DNA of 64,000 bases from Actinoplanes regularis (GCF_900188005.1 NZ_FZNR01000021.1:1-64000), one strand, 5' to 3'; shown: positions 31,743 to 40,861, counted from the first letter of the stretch. Program-made: numbers and translations. The notes: a model not told the origin generated them from the letters alone.

Positions 31743-34700
31743 GTGAGACAGCCATCCCGCTGGGGCCGGCGAACCCTCAGCTCCGTCCTGGCGATCGGCC
31801 TGACGGCCGGTGTGACGACGATGAGCGGCTCGCTTCCGGCCGTCGCCGCCCCGTCACCGGTCAACCAGGACGACGCACCGGCCATCGAGACCGTCGCACC
31901 CAAGGACTCACCCGCGGACACGCTCGGCGCGCACGACGCCGGCCTGCTCGCCGAGGCCCAGGCCGAGCGCCGGGCGAGCGTCACCCTGATCATCGCCACC
32001 GACCAGGGCCGGTCCGCCGACGTCGCGAAGCGGCTCGAGGGGCTGGGCGGCACCGTGGCCCGGCGCTTCGACCAGGTCGGCTACGTGCTGGCGACGGTGC
32101 CCATCGGCAAGGTGGTCAGCGCCGCGAAACTGCCCGGCGTCGCCGGCGTCGACCTGGACGAGACGGTCGAGGTGCCCGAGCCGGACCTGTCGACCGGCGC
32201 CCGGACCACCACTGCCTCCGGGCCCGGGGCGGACACCCCGGCCGACAACCCGTACCTGCCGGTCGGCGAGACCGGGTCGGTGGACTTCAAGCGCAAGCAT
32301 CCGACGTACGACGGACGCGGCGTGACCATCGGCGTCATGGACACCGGCGTGGACCTCGCCCACCCGGCCCTGCAAACGACCACCACCGGCGAGCGGAAGA
32401 TCGTCGACTGGGTCACCGCGACCGACCCGCTGCTCGAGAACGACCTCACCTGGCGGGCGATGCGCACCACCGTGACCGGGCCGGCCTTCACCTACCAGGG
32501 TGCGACCTGGACCGCACCGGCCGGGACCTGGCGGATCAACCGCTTCAGCGAGGCCATCACCGCCAGCTCCGAACCGGCCGGCGACGTGAACCGGGACGGC
32601 GACACGACCGACGTCTGGGGCATTCTCTACGACCCGGTCACCCACGACATCCGGGTCGACGTGAACCAGAACCGGGACTTCACCGACGACACCGTGATGC
32701 GGCCGTACAAGGAACGCTTCGATGTCGGATATTTCGGCACGGACGACCCGGCGACCGCGATCGCCGAGCGGATGCCGTTCGTCGTCGAGTACCGCGAGGA
32801 CGTCGACCTGACCCCGGCCGGCCTGCCCGGTGAGGTCGCCGACTTCGTCAACATCGGCATCCCGGAGGGCCTGCACGCCACCCACGTGGCCGGCATCGCC
32901 GCGGGCAACGACCTCTTCGGCAACCGGAACTTCGACGGCCAGGCGCCCGGCGCGAAGATCGTCTCCGCGCGGGCCTGCTCGTGGGGCGGCGGCTGCACCG
33001 CGGCCGCGCTGACCACCGGCATGGTCGACCTGGTGGTGAACCGGCACGTCGACGTGGTGAACCTGTCGATCGGCGGCCTGCCCGCGCTGAACGACGGCAA
33101 CAGCGCCCAGGCACGGCTCTACCAGCAGCTGATCACCGAGTACGGCGTCCAGCTCTTCATCTCGGCGGGCAACTCCGGCTCCGGCGTCAACACCATCGGC
33201 GACCCGTCGGTCGCCACCGACTCGGTCAGCGTCGCGGCCAGCGTCTCCAAGGAGACCTGGCTGGCCAACTACGGCTCGGTGACCCGTAAGCCGGAGCAGC
33301 TGTTCCCGTTCTCGTCGCGTGGCCCGCGCGAGGACGGCGGCTTCAAGCCGAACATCGCCGCGCCCGGCTCGGCCATCTCCGCGACCCCCACCTGGGAGGT
33401 CGTGGCCGGCCTGGACACCGTCGGCTACCAGCTGCCGATCGGGTACGGCATGGCGAACGGCACCTCGATGGCCGCCCCGCAGGCCACCGGTGGCGCCGCG
33501 CTGCTGCTCTCGGCCGCGAAGCAGACCCGGCGCACGGTCACCCCGGCCCAGCTGCGCCGGGCGATCTACTCGACCGCCGATCGGATCCCCGGCGAGCAGG
33601 CGTACGAGCAGGGTTACGGCAAGTTCGACGTGCCGGCCTCGTGGAGCCTGCTCACCCGGATCTCCGAGACGCGCACCTACACCTCGGCGGCCCCGGTCTG
33701 CACCCCGCTCGCGCAGTACCTGACCACGCCCGGCTCGGGCACCGGCATCTACAGCCGGTGCACGGCCGCTGAGGGCGGCTACACGGCGGGCCGGAGCAAG
33801 GTCGTGACGATCTCGCTGACCCGGACCAGCGGCCCGAACCGGACCGTCCTGCACACCCTCTCCTTCCAGGGTGATCGTGGAGCGTTCTCGACGGTTCCGG
33901 TGATCGGCCTTCCGCTGAACAAGACCGTCAAGATCCCGGTACGGGTCACCGCCGGCCACGGCGTCACCAGCGCCCTGCTCAAGGTGGACGACCCGCTCAC
34001 CCCGGCGATCGACTTCGAGGTGCTCAACACGGTCATCGCCGCGGCGGAGGCGAAGTCGCCGTCGTACGCGTCGACGTACTCCGGCGCCGTCGACCGCAAC
34101 TCCACCACGTCGTTCTTCGTCACCGTGCCGGAGGACGCCACCTCGCTCCAGGTGGAGCTGGGCGGTGTCGCGGCCGGCTCGCAGACCCGGTGGATCGCGA
34201 TCAACCCGTACGGCGTGCCGGCCGAGTCGACATCCAGTCCGTACTGCTACACCAACTACTCCGACGCGGCGACATGCAAACCGGAGGAGCGGTCGTACGA
34301 CAACCCGCTCCCGGGCGTCTGGGAGTTCGAGGTGGAGGCCCGCCGGACCTCGCCGGTGCTGACCAACCCGTTCACCCTGACCGCGAAGGTGCAGGGCGTG
34401 ACGGTCTCGCCCGAGACGGTCACGCTGCCCAGCGTCCAGGTCGGCACGGCCACTCCGGCGGCGTGGACGGTCACCAACCGGTTCGGCCCGATCAGCGTCA
34501 CCCCGAAGGGCGGCCCGCTGGGCAGCTCGCTGAGCCAGCGGCCCAGCATCGGGCAGGGCGCCGTGCAGGACTACACGGTCACCGTGCCCGAGGGTGCCGT
34601 CCGGCTGAACGTCGCGATCGGTAACCCGGCCGACCCGGCCGCCGACCTGGACCTGTTCGTCTACGACACGAACGGCGTGGAGGTCGGGCGGTCCGCGGAC

Positions 34701-35021
34701 GGCGACTCGGAGGAGGCGGTCTCGATCGCCTCGCCGGCCGCCGGGTCGTACACAGTGGAGATCCAGGGGTACTCGGTGCCCAGCGGCACGACCGCGTACG
34801 ACTACCGGGACGTGTACTACAGCCCGGTCCTCGGCGGCCTGACGGTGCCGAACACCCCGACGTCGCTGGCGGTCGGGGCGAGCGCCACGATCACCGGATC
34901 GGTCACCGCGGCCGCGGCCCCGCCGGCCGGGCGGCACCTGGCCGGCGAGGTGACGTTCGTGACCGACCTGGGCGCGGTCGTCGGCCGCGGCTCGGTCGAG
35001 ATCGGGAACGTCACCGAGTAG
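31743..35021 (+). CDS. secreted S8 (subtilisin-family) serine protease
   Basis: A 1092-residue exported protease. It has a Sec-type signal peptide (about residues 1-36, ending near AVAA), a propeptide-like region, and a large S8 catalytic domain with Asp (GVMDTGVDLAHP), His (HATHVAGIAAG), oxyanion Asn (ISAGNSGSG) and Ser (NGTSMAAPQATG). About 450 C-terminal residues of beta-rich domains follow, with a PPC-like repeat (DLDLFVYDTNGVEVG). Long insertions separate Asp and His. I chose the GTG at 31743 because GGAGG lies eight bases upstream; the ATG at 31722 lacks a ribosome site. A strong hairpin follows. Confidence 0.93.
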   Translation: MRQPSRWGRRTLSSVLAIGLTAGVTTMSGSLPAVAAPSPVNQDDAPAIETVAPKDSPADTLGAHDAGLLAEAQAERRASVTLIIATDQGRSADVAKRLEGLGGTVARRFDQVGYVLATVPIGKVVSAAKLPGVAGVDLDETVEVPEPDLSTGARTTTASGPGADTPADNPYLPVGETGSVDFKRKHPTYDGRGVTIGVMDTGVDLAHPALQTTTTGERKIVDWVTATDPLLENDLTWRAMRTTVTGPAFTYQGATWTAPAGTWRINRFSEAITASSEPAGDVNRDGDTTDVWGILYDPVTHDIRVDVNQNRDFTDDTVMRPYKERFDVGYFGTDDPATAIAERMPFVVEYREDVDLTPAGLPGEVADFVNIGIPEGLHATHVAGIAAGNDLFGNRNFDGQAPGAKIVSARACSWGGGCTAAALTTGMVDLVVNRHVDVVNLSIGGLPALNDGNSAQARLYQQLITEYGVQLFISAGNSGSGVNTIGDPSVATDSVSVAASVSKETWLANYGSVTRKPEQLFPFSSRGPREDGGFKPNIAAPGSAISATPTWEVVAGLDTVGYQLPIGYGMANGTSMAAPQATGGAALLLSAAKQTRRTVTPAQLRRAIYSTADRIPGEQAYEQGYGKFDVPASWSLLTRISETRTYTSAAPVCTPLAQYLTTPGSGTGIYSRCTAAEGGYTAGRSKVVTISLTRTSGPNRTVLHTLSFQGDRGAFSTVPVIGLPLNKTVKIPVRVTAGHGVTSALLKVDDPLTPAIDFEVLNTVIAAAEAKSPSYASTYSGAVDRNSTTSFFVTVPEDATSLQVELGGVAAGSQTRWIAINPYGVPAESTSSPYCYTNYSDAATCKPEERSYDNPLPGVWEFEVEARRTSPVLTNPFTLTAKVQGVTVSPETVTLPSVQVGTATPAAWTVTNRFGPISVTPKGGPLGSSLSQRPSIGQGAVQDYTVTVPEGAVRLNVAIGNPADPAADLDLFVYDTNGVEVGRSADGDSEEAVSIASPAAGSYTVEIQGYSVPSGTTAYDYRDVYYSPVLGGLTVPNTPTSLAVGASATITGSVTAAAAPPAGRHLAGEVTFVTDLGAVVGRGSVEIGNVTE

Positions 35022-35033
35022 TCGTGCTGTCCT

Positions 35034-35070
35034 GATCGGGGGTGGGCCGTGCCGGTCCACCCCCGATCTT
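35034..35070 (+). terminator. intrinsic terminator after the S8 protease gene
   Basis: A perfect 12-bp stem, GATCGGGGGTGG (35034-35045) with its complement at 35057-35068, closes an 11-base loop, with TTCTT directly after it. It starts 13 bases beyond the protease stop. Confidence 0.75.
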
Positions 35071-35089
35071 CTTGGCTCAGACTGATCGC

Positions 35090-36988
35090 ATGACAGCTCT
35101 GACGGCCGAACTCGTGGTAGACGGCCGAGCGCCACGGACGCCGGCCCTCGCCCCGGACGGGCGGCTGCTCAGCTACGTTCTCGCCACCACGAGCCGGACC
35201 GGTGACCACCTCGACACCGAGCTTTGGCTCGTCGACCTCGTCGGCGGCGGATCGCGCCGGGTGACCGCCGGCACCGCGACGGAATCTCTGCCCCGCTGGT
35301 CCGGGGACTCGGGAACGCTGTTCTTCCTCTCCGATCACGCCGAGCGCGGTGTCCCGCAGGTGCACCGGTTCGCCCTCGCCGACGGTACGGTGACCGCCCT
35401 GACCAGCTGGCGGGCCGGCATCCTCGACCATCTGCCGCTCGCCGGCCCCGGCCCGGTCGCCCTGCTGGCCGAGGATGAACCCACCGAGCAGGACGCGCGC
35501 CGCGCCCGGGACCGCGACGACGCCGTCGTCGCCGGCGAGCGCGAACCGCGTGCCCGGTTACGCCTGCTCGACCCGCGTACCGGCCGGATCACCACGCCGG
35601 ACGTGTTCGGCGACCGGCACGTCGTGGAGCTGCGGCAACGGCCCGACGGTGGCCCGCTCGCCGTGCTCACCCGGGCCGGCGCCGACAACGATCACGGCCC
35701 CCGCACCGGCTGGCTGCACCTGTTCGACCCCGTCACCGGGACCACGGAGGAGCTCGGGCCGGTCGAGGTCGACGCGCGTTTACCGGCCTGGTGGCCCGCG
35801 CCGGACGGTTGGCACCTCGGCTACATCGCGCTCACCCCACCGGGTCTTCAAGCCGGCACCGCCGTGTTCGACCTGGCCCTGTCCGACCGGGTCACGCGCA
35901 ACCGCACCGCCGACCTGCCGATGTGCCCCACCGAGTTGTGCCAGACCGGGGCCGCTGCGCTGGTCGTGTTCGCTGACGGGCTGAACACGACCCTGGCCCG
36001 GCTCGACCCCGCCGGCCTCACCACGCTGTCACGGCACCCCGGGCGCCTCGACGAGCTCACCGCCACGAGCGGCGGTGAACAGATCGCGGTGCTGGCCGGC
36101 GGCCGTTACGAGCCCGTCGATGTTCATTTCGGGCCGTCGGCCGGGCCGCTGCGAAAGCTCACCGACACCCGCCCGGAGTGGAACGGCATCACCTTCGGCA
36201 CGCAGCAACCGCTGGCCTACCGTGCCGCCGACGGCCTCGACCTTGACGGCCTGCTCGTCCTCCCGGTCGGGCAGACCGCGCCCGACGGCCCGTTTCCGCT
36301 GGTCACGATCGTGCACGGAGGCCCGTACGACCGCTACGCCGACCGTTGCCAGCTGTTCTGGTTCCCCAGCGCGCAATGGCTGGCCGCCGCCGGGTATGCG
36401 GTGTTCCTGCCGAACCCGCGCGGCGGCCAGGGCCACGGCCACCGGTTCGCCGCGAGCGTCGCCGGCCAGGTCGGCCGGCAGGAGTGGACCGACATCCTGA
36501 CCGGCATCGACCTGCTCGTCGCCCAGGGTGTCGCCGATCCCGACCGGCTTGGCATCGCCGGCTGGAGCCACGGTGGCTTCATGTCCGCCTGGGCCGTCGG
36601 GCAGACCGAACGGTTCCGCGCCGCGCTGGTCGGCGCCGGTGTCGTCGACTGGGGCATGCTCGCCGCGACCGGGGAGAACGGGCAGTTCGAAGCCGCGCTC
36701 GGCGGCAGCACCGGGTGGTCCGGCATCGGCCCGCACCCGCATGACGCGGTCAGCCCGATCTCCTTCGCCGGCCGGATCCGCACCCCGGTGCTCATCCTGC
36801 ACGGCGCTGAGGACACCAACGTCCCCCTCGGGCAGGCCGTTTACCTCCACCGGGCGCTACGCCACTTCGGCGTCGAGCACGAGTTCGTGATCTACCCGAG
36901 AGAGGGCCACTCGATCCGGGAACGCAATCATCAGCTGGACGTCCTGCGCCGGACCCGGGCCTGGTTCGACCGCTGGCTCCGCCCCTGA
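35090..36988 (+). CDS. S9-family prolyl oligopeptidase-like peptidase
   Basis: A 632-residue cytoplasmic serine peptidase with an N-terminal beta-propeller (about 1-370) and a C-terminal alpha/beta-hydrolase domain. The catalytic triad can be read: Ser in GWSHGGF, Asp in GAEDTNVP and His in REGHSI. The substrate-gate segment HGGPYDRYADR before the hydrolase core is typical. No signal peptide is present. The ATG at 35090 begins just after the terminator of the S8 protease; a longer frame would start inside that hairpin. Confidence 0.92.
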   Translation: MTALTAELVVDGRAPRTPALAPDGRLLSYVLATTSRTGDHLDTELWLVDLVGGGSRRVTAGTATESLPRWSGDSGTLFFLSDHAERGVPQVHRFALADGTVTALTSWRAGILDHLPLAGPGPVALLAEDEPTEQDARRARDRDDAVVAGEREPRARLRLLDPRTGRITTPDVFGDRHVVELRQRPDGGPLAVLTRAGADNDHGPRTGWLHLFDPVTGTTEELGPVEVDARLPAWWPAPDGWHLGYIALTPPGLQAGTAVFDLALSDRVTRNRTADLPMCPTELCQTGAAALVVFADGLNTTLARLDPAGLTTLSRHPGRLDELTATSGGEQIAVLAGGRYEPVDVHFGPSAGPLRKLTDTRPEWNGITFGTQQPLAYRAADGLDLDGLLVLPVGQTAPDGPFPLVTIVHGGPYDRYADRCQLFWFPSAQWLAAAGYAVFLPNPRGGQGHGHRFAASVAGQVGRQEWTDILTGIDLLVAQGVADPDRLGIAGWSHGGFMSAWAVGQTERFRAALVGAGVVDWGMLAATGENGQFEAALGGSTGWSGIGPHPHDAVSPISFAGRIRTPVLILHGAEDTNVPLGQAVYLHRALRHFGVEHEFVIYPREGHSIRERNHQLDVLRRTRAWFDRWLRP

Positions 36989-37017
36989 CCGCGGCCGGGT
37001 GCCATGCCGCGCCGGGG

Positions 37018-37497
37018 TCAGCCGGTGTAGTTCTGTCCCGGCGGCATCCCCGGGATCGGCTTGGCGACGAGCGCGACGGGAATGAAGTAGCAGATCTGGC
37101 TGATCGCCAGGGTGAGCGTCCACAGCGCCTTGTCGTCGTAGTGGACGGCGGCCTCGGCGTACAGCTCGTCGGAGACCCGCTCTCCGGACGGATTCGCGGT
37201 CAGGACGGCCTCGACCAGCTTCAACGCGACCCGTTCGGCATCGGTGAAATACGGCGCGTCCTGCCAGGAGGCCACGGCGGTGATCCGCTCCTCCGTCTCT
37301 CCCGCCTTCCGAAGCTGCTCGGCCTGCCCGACGGTGTGATAGGTGCTTCCGGCGATCTGCCCGGCGCGCAACTGCACCAGGTTCATGGTGGTCTGCGGAA
37401 CCGAACCGTTCTGGACGGCCTTCACCATCCTGCCGACGATCGCCACGAGATCGGGGAAGAAGCGGGTGGGGTCGGGCAGACGTGACTGTGTGGACAT
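37018..37497 (-). CDS. AhpD/carboxymuconolactone-decarboxylase-family protein without the CxxC pair
   Basis: A 159-residue all-alpha protein of the AhpD-like family. The family motif region reads LRAGQIAGSTYHTVGQAE, where alkylhydroperoxidase-type members have CxxC and a His; both cysteines are replaced, so peroxidase chemistry by that route is unlikely. It is divergent from an ECF41 sigma-factor gene, a known association in which the sigma factor drives the partner gene. A GTCACA-n16-CATC element lies upstream (37551-37576), matching the one before the sigma gene. Confidence 0.88.
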   Translation of the reverse strand: MSTQSRLPDPTRFFPDLVAIVGRMVKAVQNGSVPQTTMNLVQLRAGQIAGSTYHTVGQAEQLRKAGETEERITAVASWQDAPYFTDAERVALKLVEAVLTANPSGERVSDELYAEAAVHYDDKALWTLTLAISQICYFIPVALVAKPIPGMPPGQNYTG

Positions 37498-37550
37498 GAT
37501 GCGCTTTCCCTTCTGAGGTCACCGGTTGTTCGCGGTGTGACGAACATGGA

Positions 37551-37576
37551 GATGCCGAGGACACGAGCCCTGTGAC
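37551..37576 (-). promoter_or_regulatory. candidate ECF41 promoter of the AhpD-like gene
   Basis: On the minus strand GTCACA (37576-37571), 16 bases, then CATC (37554-37551). The start codon lies about 53 bases further. This is close to the TGTCACA and CGTC elements I remember for ECF41 promoters. The same spacing and bases occur in the divergent promoter before the sigma gene. Confidence 0.6.
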
Positions 37577-37611
37577 GGCACGGCGGTGTGGTCCACGCCA
37601 CTGAAGGCGGG

Positions 37612-37638
37612 TGTCACGAAACCGCGGGGTGCGGCATC
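37612..37638 (+). promoter_or_regulatory. candidate ECF41 autoregulatory promoter
   Basis: TGTCACG (37612-37618), 16 bases, CATC (37635-37638). It lies 44 bases before the sigma-factor start codon. Together with the matching element on the other strand it forms a divergent promoter pair, which fits autoregulation plus control of the AhpD-like partner. Confidence 0.6.
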
Positions 37639-37682
37639 TGGTGTGTGCCAGAGTCGAAAGCGAACGGGCAGGAGCCGGCTTG

Positions 37683-38600
37683 ATGAGCGAGCGAACCATG
37701 GACCCGACCGGTGACGGCCGGCTGGACTCCGCCACCGAGGCGTTCGTCGCCCACCGCAAACTGCTGTTCACCGTCGCCTACGAGATGCTCGGCTCGGCCG
37801 CCGACGCGGAGGACGTCCTGCAGGAGACCTGGCTACGCTGGGCGGGCGTCGACCTCGAACTGGTCCGGGACCCGAGGGCGTTCCTGGTTCGCGTCACCAC
37901 CCGCGAGGCGCTCATGCGGCTGCGCACCCTCGGCCGGCGCAAGGAGTCCTATGTCGGCCCCTGGTTGCCGGAGCCGCTGCTGACCGCCCCCGACGTGGCC
38001 GACGACGTCGAACTGGCCGACAGCGTGTCGCTGGCGATGCTGCTGGTCCTGGAGACCCTCACCCCGACCGAGCGGGCGGTGTTCGTACTGCGTGAGGTCT
38101 TCGGTCTGGATTACGACGAGATCGCCGAAGCCGTCGAGAAAACCCCTGCGGCGGTACGCCAGATCGCCCACCGGGCACGGGCGCACGTCGCCGCGCGCCG
38201 GCCACGCGGGGCCGTTTCACCGGCACAGACCCGGGAGACCATCGTGGCCTTCCAACGGGCGGTCGAAACCGGCGATCTGCAGGGCCTGCTCGACATCCTC
38301 GCGCCGGACGTCGCCTTCCTGGGCGACGGCGGTGGGGTCGTGCAGGCCGCGCCGGCGCCGATCGTGGGAGCCGAACAGGTGGCCCGCATCCTGATCGCCG
38401 GGCTCGGCCGGGTCGCCGACGCGGCATCACTGCGGCCGGCGCAGATCAACGGCCACCCGGCGCTGCTGCTGCGGCTCGACGGCGAGATCGACACCGTCAT
38501 CGCCGTACGCATCGATGACGGCCTCGTGACCGGGCTCTATGCGGTACGCAATCCCGGCAAACTGTCGTACGTACAGCGGGAGACCGATCTCCGTCGTTGA
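37683..38600 (+). CDS. ECF41-family RNA polymerase sigma factor
   Basis: A 305-residue ECF sigma factor with regions 2 (about 18-85, including AEDVLQETWLRW) and 4 (about 120-175, including PTERAVFVLREVFGLDYDEIAEAV). It has the fused C-terminal SnoaL-like domain (about 185-300) that marks the ECF41 group; in that group the tail regulates the sigma factor in place of a separate anti-sigma factor. The ATG at 37683 follows CAGGAG; the frame is open to 37611, but that would overlap the promoter. The divergent AhpD-like gene is the expected partner. Confidence 0.92.
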   Translation: MSERTMDPTGDGRLDSATEAFVAHRKLLFTVAYEMLGSAADAEDVLQETWLRWAGVDLELVRDPRAFLVRVTTREALMRLRTLGRRKESYVGPWLPEPLLTAPDVADDVELADSVSLAMLLVLETLTPTERAVFVLREVFGLDYDEIAEAVEKTPAAVRQIAHRARAHVAARRPRGAVSPAQTRETIVAFQRAVETGDLQGLLDILAPDVAFLGDGGGVVQAAPAPIVGAEQVARILIAGLGRVADAASLRPAQINGHPALLLRLDGEIDTVIAVRIDDGLVTGLYAVRNPGKLSYVQRETDLRR

Positions 38601-38609
38601 GCCCGGCTT

Positions 38610-39269
38610 TCATTGCTCCTGGGGGGCTTTGCGGGCGAGCAGGTGAACCTCCTGGAACTGTCGCCGGTCGGTGGGCTCCGGCTCGCGCACCATCCGGGCG
38701 ACCTCGGCCAGCCCGGACCCGCGCAGCATCGCGGCGAGATGATCGGGCCACCACCGGTAGGCCGGTGCGACCGTGTGGTCGTAGACCTGCGTCGGATGGG
38801 ACGGGCCCTCGCTTGCCGAGAACCCGATCAGGAGGTGCCCACCCGGTGCCAGCACGCGGTGGAACTCGGCCAGGATCGCGGCGACCTCCCGTGGCGGAGT
38901 GTGAATGATGGACCAGCGCGAGAGCACGCCGCCCAGCACGCCGTCGGCGATGTTCAACGCGGTCATCGAGCACTCGTCGAACCGCAGGCCCGGATAGGCG
39001 GAACGAGCCAACTCGATCATCGTGGGGGAGACGTCGACGCCGAACGCCGCCAGCCCCAGCTCATCGAGGTGAGCCGTGACATAGCCGGGGCCACACCCCA
39101 GATCCGCGACCTGACGGTTTCCGCTCGCGCGTACGGCCTCCGCGAACACGCCCAGCATCGCGCGGTCCAGGGGGCTGTCCGGCAGCGAATCACGGAACAG
39201 CTGCGCATAGGTGGAGGCGGCGGCGTCGTAAGCCTCGCGGGTGACACTGAGGGCATCGCGTTCGACCAT
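38610..39269 (-). CDS. class I SAM-dependent methyltransferase
   Basis: A 219-residue methyltransferase. Motif I is ADLGCGPGYVTAHL, followed by GVDVSPTMIELAR (acidic loop binding the ribose), and motif IV/V-like VLSRWSIIHTPP and LAPGGHLLIGF. The substrate is unknown. It is convergent with the sigma-factor gene (9-base gap) and probably monocistronic. Confidence 0.9.
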   Translation of the reverse strand: MVERDALSVTREAYDAAASTYAQLFRDSLPDSPLDRAMLGVFAEAVRASGNRQVADLGCGPGYVTAHLDELGLAAFGVDVSPTMIELARSAYPGLRFDECSMTALNIADGVLGGVLSRWSIIHTPPREVAAILAEFHRVLAPGGHLLIGFSASEGPSHPTQVYDHTVAPAYRWWPDHLAAMLRGSGLAEVARMVREPEPTDRRQFQEVHLLARKAPQEQ

Positions 39270-39325
39270 GGCCGCGACAGTAGTTCCCCGGCCCGAGGCG
39301 AGCCGGGGGCGTCACGTCACCAGGG

Positions 39326-39916
39326 CTATCCGAACCGGTCCGCCAGCTTCGTCAGCTTGGCGACGTAGGCCGGCCAGTCGTAGCCCTCCGGGATGCTGGT
39401 GTACTCCCGGTTCAGGCCGATCGTCGTGTCATGCTGCTCGCGCAGGATGTCGGCCTGCCCCGCGTGCCGGGCGAGGTCGGTCGTCACATGGACGATGATC
39501 CGCTGCAACGTCACGACCTGCCTGTCCGGCCCCCACCACGACACCCGCCCCGGCGCGTCAAGCGGCAGCTGTTCGATCGTCTGGTCCGCGAAGATGCCGA
39601 CCCTTCGGTACAGGTCGATCAGCCCGTCCTTCGTCTCGTCCTCCCGGGCGTACCAGTCCGCCTGCGGATCCTCGTCGTACGCGGAGAGCGGGACCAACTC
39701 CTCAGGCGTCGGGAACTCACGACCGAAGGTCGGCCCGAAGTAGCCGGCCTCGACATTGAGGCAGTGCTTGATGATCCCCAGCAGGTTGTTGCCGGTCGCG
39801 GTGCGGGGAAGCCTGGCCTCGCGCTCGCTCAGCCCGTCGAGCTTCCAGATCAGGTCGTCGCGAGCCCCTTGGAGGTAGTGCCGCAGTGCGGTCTTCGGAT
39901 CGCCTAGATCAGCCAT
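39326..39916 (-). CDS. DinB-family (DUF664) protein
   Basis: A 196-residue four-helix DinB-like protein. His residues at the usual metal positions are seen in LLGIIKHCLNVEAGYFG and in IIVHVTTDLARHAGQAD. In actinobacteria such proteins include mycothiol- or bacillithiol-dependent transferases, but the substrate cannot be told from sequence. Its start lies about 40 bases from a 31-32-bp repeat array, and the next gene is divergent. Confidence 0.88.
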   Translation of the reverse strand: MADLGDPKTALRHYLQGARDDLIWKLDGLSEREARLPRTATGNNLLGIIKHCLNVEAGYFGPTFGREFPTPEELVPLSAYDEDPQADWYAREDETKDGLIDLYRRVGIFADQTIEQLPLDAPGRVSWWGPDRQVVTLQRIIVHVTTDLARHAGQADILREQHDTTIGLNREYTSIPEGYDWPAYVAKLTKLADRFG

Positions 39917-39954
39917 GCCCGCAAGTCTTCCTCACGCACCGCCGACCTCGCGCA

Positions 39955-40121
39955 TGGTCGGCTCTCGCTTGGTTGACCTCGTGCAGGGGTTGGCTCTCGC
40001 TTGGTTGACCTCGTGCAGGGGTTGGCTCTCGCTTGGTTGACCTCGTGCAGGGTTGGCTCTCGCTTGGTTGACCTCGCGCGGGGTCGGCTCTCGCTTGACC
40101 GACCTCGCGTAAGGTCGGCCC
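39955..40121. repeat. 31-32-bp tandem array in the divergent upstream region
   Basis: GGCTCTCGCTTGGTTGACCTCG-like units, taken from their GGCTCTCG core, start at 39960, 39992, 40024, 40055 and 40086, and a decayed copy at 40117 runs into the start codon of the next gene. Spacings are 32, 32, 31, 31 and 31. The last copies contain GGTCGG...CCGACC and GACC...GGTC inverted repeats. There are no spacers, so it is not a CRISPR array. The units resemble the leader of the gene at 40124 and may have arisen by copying it. Confidence 0.85.
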
Positions 40122-40123
40122 TC

Positions 40124-40537
40124 GTGAGTGACCTGAAGGCGTTCCGCCGCGTCTGCTATGAGGCCGCACGCCTGACCGGCGGCACGGTGACCGAATTCCG
40201 GATCAGCACCGGAGTCACGCCGAATTTCCACCAGGGGATCATCGCCTTCTCGGACCGGTTCGTCTCGGTGCTCTGCGTCCGCGACGCTTCACTTCTGGCC
40301 GTTGCCGTTCCACGCGTCATCGAGCCCGGCCAAGCAACTGAATGCGGCCCGCTGACCTTCATCGACTCTCCCGAGTTGGCAGCGGTCCTGGCGCAGACCC
40401 CGGGCTTCCGGTTGCTCACCACCGCCGAGTTGAACGGTCCGGTCGACGTGGCGCGGTGGCCCGGGATCTGCTTGACCGATATGCGTTATTGGCGGCCCGG
40501 ATCGCTGGGCGAAGCGCTCTTCAACTACTGGGACTGA
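40124..40537 (+). CDS. hypothetical protein (137 aa)
   Basis: I do not recognise this family. The 137-residue product has normal codon use for this genome and no membrane segment. It has an N-terminal helical part (LKAFRRVCYEAARLTGG), a beta-rich middle (ISTGVTPNFHQGIIAFSDRFVSVLCVRD) given here as its leading and trailing parts, and ends ALFNYWD. I chose the GTG at 40124, with AAGG about ten bases upstream; the frame is open further left only through the repeat array. The repeats form its leader, so their copy number could affect its expression. Confidence 0.65.
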   Translation: MSDLKAFRRVCYEAARLTGGTVTEFRISTGVTPNFHQGIIAFSDRFVSVLCVRDASLLAVAVPRVIEPGQATECGPLTFIDSPELAAVLAQTPGFRLLTTAELNGPVDVARWPGICLTDMRYWRPGSLGEALFNYWD

Positions 40538-40619
40538 CCCTCATGCACGCCGGAATGCGACCTCGTTGCGGTAGGAGGTCCGCTTCATGCGCCTGTGGCG
40601 GGTTTTGAACTGCCCGCGA

Positions 40620-40797
40620 GCGCGCGAGGTTGGTGCTCTCGGTCGTCGCCGGGTGGTCCACCGTGTGTGAGGTTGGCGCTCTCGGTCGCCGCCGGGTGGT
40701 CCACCGTGTGTGAGGTTGGCGCATTCGGTCGCCGCCGGGTGGCCGACCGTGTGTGAGGTTGGCGCCCTGCGCCGCTGCCGGCGGGCCCACGCGCATG
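40620..40797. repeat. 43-bp tandem array
   Basis: The core GTGAGGTTGGCGC recurs with GAGGT starts at 40626, 40669, 40712 and 40755, exactly 43 bases apart, and the CCGCCGGGTGG block recurs with the same spacing. A partial, diverged copy follows near 40810-40845. A 43-bp unit is not a multiple of three, so no single reading frame is kept. No spacers are present. Confidence 0.9.
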
Positions 40798-40861
40798 TGA
40801 TCTCCGTGCCCTCGGCCGCCGCCGGATGGCCCACCGCAGGAGCCGTCATTACGCTGCCGCC

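Noticed and set aside
31908..35135. 1075-codon open frame antisense to the S8 protease gene
   Set aside because: Its translation is Arg/Gly/Val-rich without motifs. It is a shadow of the strongly biased third codon position of the real protease gene.
39955..40121. 31-32-bp array considered as a CRISPR
   Set aside because: The unit length is in the CRISPR range, but the copies are directly adjacent without spacers.
40620..40797. 43-bp array considered as a CRISPR
   Set aside because: The units are contiguous with no unique spacers, the unit is too long, and there are no cas genes.
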